DNA of 64,000 nt, from NCBI GenBank assembly GCA_907163345.1, contig CAJQUN010000411.1, positions 1 to 64,000 on the forward strand, given 5' to 3'. The DNA comes from Haberlea rhodopensis (taxonomy: Eukaryota; Streptophyta; Magnoliopsida; Lamiales; Gesneriaceae). Shown here in pieces: positions 57,321 through 64,000 of the stretch (within the stretch, counting starts at the first letter, position 1; every line of letters begins with the position of its first letter). The translations under genes were made by a program, and so were the position numbers. The notes beneath the pieces are model-generated. The model searched no databases and had not been told where the DNA came from. It saw nothing but the letters and a program-made list of their open reading frames with translations.

Positions 57321-57499
57321 GGAACTATTGTTTAGATACGTTTGAAATCTATAAACATTATAAATGATTGGCTTTTATTGATTAAGTGAGGGGTCCTTGT
57401 TACTTAATCCATTATGTATTCAATTAAAACATACATACGTGAGTCAGAATTAAGTAATTCATACACTGTTTAAGAGTTTCTTACTAATAGGTTGTTACA

Positions 57500-58124
57500 G
57501 ATGTACAAGTATAAAACCACAAGTACAAAAACCCTATTCACATATACATCACATGTATAACTAACAACCTAAGTCAGCACAACTCCTATGCAGTGGTTCA
57601 CCTCGCAGCGGAATAAGACTCACGATTCCCACGTCTATGAAAGCCTACAGAAACTTTCACAACACGTGAGTATAGATAACCATGATCTTCGTGCAATATC
57701 AAAACACAATATCAATGAGAAAGCACAATAATCATATCCAATGTGAATGCTCTGTCTCATGCATCAACAAATGCAACTATGTCATGACATGTCTCATCAC
57801 ACATCCTATTATCACGAGACTAAGATGATATGTCTATTTCCGCTCAATATGTCAGTGAAATCATCTCACATCTTCATATTAGCAACACATATCATTGTAC
57901 CGTCCTCACATGATAATAGCCAGAGCATATACCCAAAAACCGGCGTATATCTCTCATACCAAGTATATGTAGCATACCCGAGCATATACCCAAACCAGGC
58001 GTATATCTCTAATGCTAACGTCGCATACCCGAGCATATACCCAAACCAGGTGTATACCTCTAATGCTAACGTATATACCTCATCCATCTCAAATACATGA
58101 TATCCATGAATGTACATGCATATG
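57500..58124. other. Non-coding flank with 51-bp tandem repeat
   Basis: No gene. 57920-58075 holds about three units of 51 bp containing GAGCATATACCCAAACCAGG. The last bases, ATATG (58120-58124), are the predicted target site of copia D. Confidence 0.7.
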
Positions 58125-59222
58125 TGTTAGTTCCGGACCTTATCGATGAGATTTTAAAGATGACAAAACATTTCAGACCGGATCGATAGAAATCAGATTG
58201 ACCAGATCGATCGGACAAAACAGAGCAAGCTGATAAAGAATATCACATATCAGACCGGATCGATGGATTCCAGACTGACTAGATCGATACTTCAGATCGA
58301 TCTCAACCTTTATCAGATCAGAGCAGTCAAAGATACATAAAGGATGGCTTCTCAGTCCGAACCATTAACGGTTACTTATTGTAGCATTTAATGCTGTAAT
58401 TAATGCTACAAAGGATCAAAAATTGAAGATTGCCATTAAAGGTAAGAAGACAAAGAAGAGCTTACCTGACAGTCGCCGAAAGCATACACCAGAACGGCAA
58501 GTGTCCTGAAGAAGAAGACTGTAGCTTTCTCAGAGTTTAAAAAGAGTCAAAGTTGCACATTAAGGGAAACAATGCCGTTGCTACCCTCAACTATAAAAGG
58601 ATGCAACAAAAGGAAGACATGGACACTGGATTCGAACTCACGCTGATCAATTGAAAAACACACAAGAAAGCAACTGCACACGCTTACAAAGTTCAGAAGC
58701 TCTCGAGCTGAAGTTATTTATTTAAGCGCGATTACTTTGTAACATTTGATCATTGTAGGATCACTGTGCGCATTGTGTATTGAAAAATAGAAGTGAGCAA
58801 CTTATTGTAACTGTCAGACAGAGTGTGTCTGAGCAGGTTGAGTGACTAGGAGTTTCAGACTGGTAGTGAGGTAAATCCAGCCTGAATCGGGTTTGTACAA
58901 CAGGATTGTATAAATCAAAGTCTTCTAGTATAAACCTTCCTTAATTGGAAGAAGGGGAGACGTAGAAGGATTACACCACCTTCGAACTTCCAGAAACATA
59001 TCCTGTGTTTTATCCTTCTGCACTTAGCCATCGAGCCGTTCTTACTTTTACAAGAGCAGACCATTTCCGCACTTACCTTTTTAGTGGTCTGTTCTGTTCA
59101 AAGAGTTGATTAAGTAACAGATTTCTTTCACTAATCCGAAAGAATTCACAAGGGATAAATTTTATAAGGAGTGTTCATTCACCCCCCCCCCCCCCTCTAA
59201 ACACTCCGGACCGATCCTAACA
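58125..59222 (+). repeat. Copia D 5' LTR
   Basis: 1,098 bp bounded by TGTTAG...CTAACA. TATA box TATAAAA at 58592-58598. GATCGAT motifs start at 58181, 58205, 58258, 58282 and 58295 in the U3 part, with steps 24, 53, 24 and 13. A run of about 15 C lies near 59181-59196. It is the same family as the C 3' LTR but without the 78-bp duplication. Confidence 0.95.
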
Positions 59223-59224
59223 AG

Positions 59225-59236
59225 TGGTATCAGAGC
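59225..59236 (+). other. Copia D primer-binding site (tRNA-iMet)
   Basis: TGGTATCAGAGC two bases after the LTR end. Confidence 0.93.
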
Positions 59237-59272
59237 CAGGTTATCTTAATCAGCACAAAGACTACTAAGCTG

Positions 59273-61225
59273 ATGGCATCATTCAACAAAATCCCCATGT
59301 TCTCAAAAGAAGACTATGATGACTGGAGAATCAGAATGCAAGCTCATCTGGCAGCTCAGGATGACGATATGTGGTTCGTCATCACTGATGGACCAATGAA
59401 GATTTTAAAAATCAATACAGCAGTAGCCATCTCTGGGGGAGAACCACAAATGGTGGAAAAAGACAGATCTCTCTGGACGAATGAGGAAAGAAAGAAAGCA
59501 AATCTCGATAATGTGGCCAAAGACATCTTGTTCAAGACTTTGGGCAAGAACATGTTCAGCAAAATCAAAATGTGCTCTACTGCCAAAGAAATTTGGGAGA
59601 AGATAGCACAGCTATGTGAAGGCAACGACCAGACCAAAGAAAACAAGTTAACTGTTGCTCTTCAAAGATTTGAGAGCATAAAGATGAAAAGTGGAGAAAC
59701 TCTAAATGAGTTTGATGAAAGAGTCACCGGCATCATAAATGAACTGAATGGTCTGGGGAAGGAATATTCTAACAGAGAGATCGCTCTGAAAGTAATGAGA
59801 GCTCTGCCAAAGGAATGGGATGTAAAGACAATTGCCATGAGGGAATCAAAAGACCTTAACAAGTTTGAACTTCATGATCTGTTTGCAGATCTTAAGGCCT
59901 ATGAGTTTGAACTGATAAGCAGAGGTGAAGCAGAGCCATTCATCTCTCAACCAAACAAGGCCCTGGCAGCCACTCCAGACCAGATCGCTTCAACATCAGA
60001 CCGATCTGCTGAACAGATGAGTAACGATGCTATGTCATTATTTATCAAGAAATTCGGTAAATTTATGTCTAAAAATAAGAGGAACTTCAAACCCTCTCAT
60101 CATTATAAATCAAGAAAAGATGATACTGTTAACGATCAGGCTTGCTACAATTGTGGTAAGACCGGACACTTCATTGCAGATTGCACCAGACCGAAGAAAG
60201 AAGAACGGAAAGAGAAGCATCGTGATGATAGAAAGAAGAAGCACTACAAAGATCGCAAGAATCATGGAAAATCCCAAAAAGTCCTAGTAGCTGAAGAAGG
60301 AAACAGCAAATGGGCTCAGACAGACTCAGACTCGGAAAGCTCTGAACATTCTTCCAGCGAAAGCGAAGAAGATATTCAATGTCTTATGGCAGACAAAGAA
60401 ATGAGTCAGACAGACGAGGTATATGATCTTGACTCAAATGAATTTACACGAGAAGAGCTCATGTCCGCACTGCAAGACATGGCTAATGATTATAGGATCT
60501 TAGCTGAATCATTTGATAAGAATAAAGCCAAAATCAGTACTCAAATGGATGAGCACAACAAACCAAGCTGCTCTGAGCAGGGTGAGTGCAAAAATCTCCA
60601 GATCGAGCTGAATAAGCTGAAAATCTCTTATGATCAGCTCCATGAAGAAAATAAGAGAATTAGCACACAAAATGCTAAGCTCTCACATATATTCAAAACA
60701 TGGACAAAATCCAGAACATCCTTGGAAGAATTACAAGAGGTTCAAAGAAACGTCGGTGATTTCACCGGCATAGGCTTTGACACCAAAGAATGCACCAAAG
60801 ATGAATCTGAGCTGTTGCTGGTAAAGAATCAAATCAAACAAATGACATTTGTTAAATCCAGCACAGTATATGAAACTGAAGCACCTAAGATTCAAACAGG
60901 AGTCTCTTACGAGAATCAAAATCTGAGAAAAGGAATTGGTTATGTTGACCAAGCCAAAGAAAAGGCACCAGCAAGATTTGCGTCTATCAGACCAAATCCA
61001 AAGGTGCAAGATCGAAGGCAAGGAAGACAATACAATTACTATAACTCAAAACCGATTCAACGAAGATATAGACTACCTTATGAGAATCAAAGGTTTTCAC
61101 AGCGCACACGTTATCACACACAGCATCGAAACAGACCAGCACACAGCACACCCTACACACACAAGCCATTGAAGCTGATACAGGCGTGGGTTCCCAAATG
61201 GCTAATCCGTTCTGGACCCAAATAG
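59273..61225 (+). CDS. gag: Copia D gag, intact
   Basis: 650 codons, ATG 50 bp after the LTR end, stop TAG at 61223-61225. It forms the virus-like particle and packages the RNA. The N-terminal copia gag region reads MASFNKIPMFSKEDYDDWRI, followed by the UBN2-type capsid domain (about residues 60-210, with LNEFDERVTGIINELNGLGK). The CCHC zinc knuckle CYNCGKTGHFIADC is at about residue 291, followed by a highly charged Lys/Arg stretch and an acidic Ser/Glu stretch. Heptad-rich segments lie at about 390-480 and a basic Arg/Gln/Tyr tail ends in QAWVPKWLIRSGPK. The long C-terminal extension is typical of SIRE/Maximus gag. Confidence 0.93.
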   Translation: MASFNKIPMFSKEDYDDWRIRMQAHLAAQDDDMWFVITDGPMKILKINTAVAISGGEPQMVEKDRSLWTNEERKKANLDNVAKDILFKTLGKNMFSKIKMCSTAKEIWEKIAQLCEGNDQTKENKLTVALQRFESIKMKSGETLNEFDERVTGIINELNGLGKEYSNREIALKVMRALPKEWDVKTIAMRESKDLNKFELHDLFADLKAYEFELISRGEAEPFISQPNKALAATPDQIASTSDRSAEQMSNDAMSLFIKKFGKFMSKNKRNFKPSHHYKSRKDDTVNDQACYNCGKTGHFIADCTRPKKEERKEKHRDDRKKKHYKDRKNHGKSQKVLVAEEGNSKWAQTDSDSESSEHSSSESEEDIQCLMADKEMSQTDEVYDLDSNEFTREELMSALQDMANDYRILAESFDKNKAKISTQMDEHNKPSCSEQGECKNLQIELNKLKISYDQLHEENKRISTQNAKLSHIFKTWTKSRTSLEELQEVQRNVGDFTGIGFDTKECTKDESELLLVKNQIKQMTFVKSSTVYETEAPKIQTGVSYENQNLRKGIGYVDQAKEKAPARFASIRPNPKVQDRRQGRQYNYYNSKPIQRRYRLPYENQRFSQRTRYHTQHRNRPAHSTPYTHKPLKLIQAWVPKWLIRSGPK

Positions 61226-61257
61226 GATTGGGTACCAACAATAATTATATTTGATGA

Positions 61258-64000
61258 CAGGTACCGAAGAAACTCGCATCAGACTGGTATTTGGACAGTG
61301 GGTGTTCCCGTCACATGACTGGAAACATCGAGCTGCTGTCTGAAGTGACAGAATGTATTGGACCCAAAATCATTTTTGGGGATAACTCAAAGGGTAAGAC
61401 CGTGGGCAAGGGTAAGATTGTCCATGGTAACATTATTATCAATGATGTGCTGTTAGTTGAAAATCTGTGCTATAATCTGATTAGTATAAGTCAACTCTGT
61501 GATAATGGTTATGCTGTAGAATTTCATAAACACACTTGCACTGTTAAATCATCAGACGGTATAACCATGCTCGTAGGAATCAGGAATGGAAACACTTATA
61601 AGATTAACTGGAATCATGCCCAACCTGATAATCCTACTTGCTTCATCGCTAACAATGATAATAAACATTGGCTGTGGCATAAGCGCTTGAATCATATCAA
61701 CTTTAAGACCATTGCTAGCCTGTGTAAACATGATTTAGTTATCGGTCTGCCCAAGATCGATTTTGCTAAGGATAAGATCTGCGAAGCTTGCCAAATGGGC
61801 AAACAGATCAGATCATCCTTCAAAAACAAGAATGCCAAATCATCCTCCCGCTGTTTAGAATTACTGCATATGGACTTGTTTGGTCCTATACCAATAACAA
61901 GTTTAGGGGGAATGGGGTATACTCTTGTTGTTATTGATGATTACTCACGCTTTACATGGACTATATTCTTAAGCAGTAAAGATCAGACCGGTCCGAAGTT
62001 GATCAAGCTGCTGAAACGCACTCAGAACGAGAAATCATCCAGCATAGACAGGATTCGAAGTGACAAAGGCACTGAGTTTTCAAATCAGAATCTTGAATCC
62101 TTTCTAGAAGATCATGGAATCAAGCATGAGTTTTCAGCTGCTCGAACTCCTCAACAGAATGGAGTTGCAGAACGAAGAAACAGAACGCTCAAGGAAGCAG
62201 CAAGAACAATGCTTGCTGATTCTGGAATCTCTCAAAAGTTCTGGGCAGAAGCTGTAAATACTGCTTGCTACACTCAAAACCGATCTATGATTAACAAGAA
62301 GCTGAATCTCACTCCATATGAAATATGGACTGGTAACAAACCATCTGTTTCTCACTTTCATGTATTTGGCTGTAAATGCTTCGTTCACAACAATGGTAAG
62401 AGTCATCTTACAGCATTTGAAGCTAAGTCAGATAATGGTATATTCTTAGGATATTCATCAATTAGCAAAGCTTATCGAGTTTTTAATAATCGAACTTTAA
62501 CTGTAGAAGAATCTGTTCATGTAGTCTTTGATGAAACTTTATGTGTTGAGGGCCACAAAGAATCAATTCAAAATCAGATGGAAAATATCCATCTCGAAGC
62601 TAACAGTGATGATGAGATTGTAGCTAACAGGTCAAGAGACAATCCACCAGAACCAGAAGTACCAGACAGACCGGATCAAGGCTTTGAAGAAACTTCAGAT
62701 CGAGCTGATCCGGATGCTCCTGACTCAAATATTAAAGCAGATGCTGATCATGCTGTTACTGTTCATCCGACCGGACCAGACAATCCAGAGTCAAGCTATC
62801 GATGGACTAAGAAGCATCCACCTAATCTAGTGATTGGTAGTCCTTCTGCATTGATCAGAACCAGAGGACAGATGATGGATGAGTTCACTCATGCTGCCTT
62901 CATCTCAACTCTGGAACCCAAGAAGATCGATGAAGCTCTGACTGACTTCAACTGGATTAAAGCAATGCAAGAAGAGCTTAATCAATTCGAACAAAATCAA
63001 GTTTGGAGTCTAACCCCCAGACCAAGCGATCTGCCTGTTATTGGAACCAGATGGGTCTTCAGAAATAAGCTAGACGCAGATGGAACTGTGGTTAGAAACA
63101 AAGCCAGACTGGTGGCACAGGGATTCAGACAAGAAGAAGGAATCGACTTCGATGAATCATTTGCACCAGTCGCCAGACTTGAAGCTATCCGAATCTTTCT
63201 TGCTTATGCTGCCTTTAAAGACTTCAAAGTATATCAGATGGACGTCAAGAGCGCCTTTCTTAATGGAAAGCTTCAGGAAGAAGTCTACATTGAGCAACCA
63301 CCTGGATTTCAGAACCATTTGTATCCCAATCATGTATATCTACTGAATAAAGCAGTGTATGGTCTGAAACAAGCTCCAAGAGCCTGGTATGACACTCTAT
63401 CTCAATTTCTGCTGAACCATGATTTCCAGATCGGCTCAGTAGATAAAACTCTATTTAAATTCATTAAGGGGGAACATACCCTATTAGTTCAGATTTATGT
63501 TGATGACATAATCTTTGGGTCAACTAACCCCAAATTGTGCGAGAAATTTTCTAAGTTAATGCAGGGACAGTTCGAGATGAGCATGATGGGAGAATTGTCA
63601 TTCTTTCTGGGTCTACAAGTAAAACAGCTCAACAATGGCATTTTCATCAATCAGACCAAGTATACCAAAGAGCTCCTCAAGAGATTTGGAATGGAAACAT
63701 GCTCAACTGCATCAACTCCAATGAGTCCAACAATCAAGTTAGACAAAGATGAAGGGGGAACGGCAGTTGAAGTAACCATGTATAGAGGACTAATCGGATC
63801 GCTATTGTATCTTACAGCGAACCGGCCCGATATTATGTTTTCAGTCTGTATGTGCGCCAGATTTCAGTCAGAACCAAAGCAATCACATTTTATTGCTGCC
63901 AAGCGTATTCTGAAATATTTAAAAGGATCTCAGAACGTTGGTCTCTGGTACTCCAAAGATTCAAACTTCAGCTTGATCGGGTATTCAGACGCAGACTACG
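61258..64000 (+). CDS. pol: Copia D pol, open, cut by window edge
   Basis: No stop in 914 codons from 61258 to the window end. The domain order protease-integrase-reverse transcriptase-RNase H is that of Ty1/copia. Protease: WYLDSGCSRHMTG (Asp at 61294). Integrase zinc finger: His at 61678 and 61693, Cys at 61780 and 61789. Catalytic Asp 61873 (LLHMDLFGP), Asp 62062 (RSDKGTEF) and Glu 62170 (NGVAERRNRT), with 35 residues between the last two. Reverse transcriptase: MDVKSAFLNG and YVDD at 63496-63507. RNase H begins with GYSDADY at the edge. It lies in the -1 frame relative to gag and is preceded by two TGA codons (61252-61257), so how it is expressed is not obvious. All visible catalytic residues are present. 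Confidence 0.95.

Larger units (their letters stand above)
55979..57499 (+). repeat. Gypsy LTR J
   Basis: Starts TGTGATGACCGAG and aligns with the start of the I LTR. Ends probably at GGTTGTTACA (57499), though GGGGTCCTTG near 57400 is another candidate. TATA box TATATATA at 56282-56289, about 303 bp inside. A run of about 25 C at 56349-56373. Six GATC palindromes (56717-56890), core GGTACGT-n-ACGTACGG (57121-57139) and CGCT...AGCG hairpins (57229-57320). There is no primer site or polypurine tract beside it, so it is probably a solo LTR, but the flanks (AAGGC and GATGT) do not match. Confidence 0.75.

Noticed and set aside
55979..57499. LTR J as a proven solo LTR
   Set aside because: No matching 5-bp flanks and the right end is uncertain, so it is reported only as an LTR.

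Overview
This window is plant nuclear DNA made almost entirely of retrotransposons nested inside one another. I recognise no host gene. The organism is a flowering plant: the elements are chromodomain Ty3/gypsy of the Tekay/Del type (tRNA-iMet primer site), Athila-type Ty3/gypsy (TGGCGCCGTTGCCGGGGA primer site), SIRE/Maximus-type Ty1/copia and a Mutator-like DNA transposon. Their density suggests pericentromeric or other heterochromatin. The species cannot be named from this sequence.

Left block (1-18214), a Russian doll open to the left. Gypsy A (partial 5' LTR, gag-pol full of frameshifts, 3' LTR 5915-8038) sits in the reverse transcriptase gene of gypsy B (8039-12425). B ends exactly inside the reverse transcriptase gene of copia C (12426-18214). 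C ends inside the RNase H gene of an older copia, G (18218-18487).

Middle block (19826-45943), a closed four-level nest in which every level has matching 5-bp target-site duplications (TSDs). A solo gypsy LTR, E (TSD ATAGA), is split by Athila-type element F (20626-44779, TSD ATCGC). F is split by Athila-type element H (25008-42136, TSD CTTCT). H is split in its gag by minus-strand gypsy element I (27515-36656, TSD GCACG). F, H and I all lack reverse transcriptase and integrase catalytic domains, so they must have been moved in trans. F keeps gag-protease fused in frame to the tail of integrase. H keeps a broken gag and an intact 412-codon accessory ORF. I is non-coding. LTR divergence, counted by eye, agrees with the order: I about 0.5%, H and F about 1.1-1.2%.

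Right block (45944-64000): AT-rich relics, a 1.16-kb element with perfect 21-bp terminal inverted repeats (46481-47643), a truncated Mutator-like element (49278-51704), an antisense copia relic, another gypsy LTR, J (55979 to about 57499), and copia D of the SIRE type. D has an intact 5' LTR, an open 650-codon gag and a pol frame open from 61258 to the window edge. It is the most intact element here.

The most unusual signal is shared by otherwise different elements. The 10-bp palindrome CGATCGATCG (or a one-base variant) occurs in arrays with a fixed layout: pairs of motifs about 21 bp apart, start to start, with about 50 bp between pairs. It is found in the gypsy LTRs A, B, E and J, in both Athila families F and H, and a second time inside H upstream of its accessory ORF. 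Copia C and D carry a related GATCGAT pair layout. A and B keep the spacing almost base for base although the spacers have changed. A second signal is an array of short hairpins at one position in the gypsy LTRs, in some cases with covarying stems around a constant loop.
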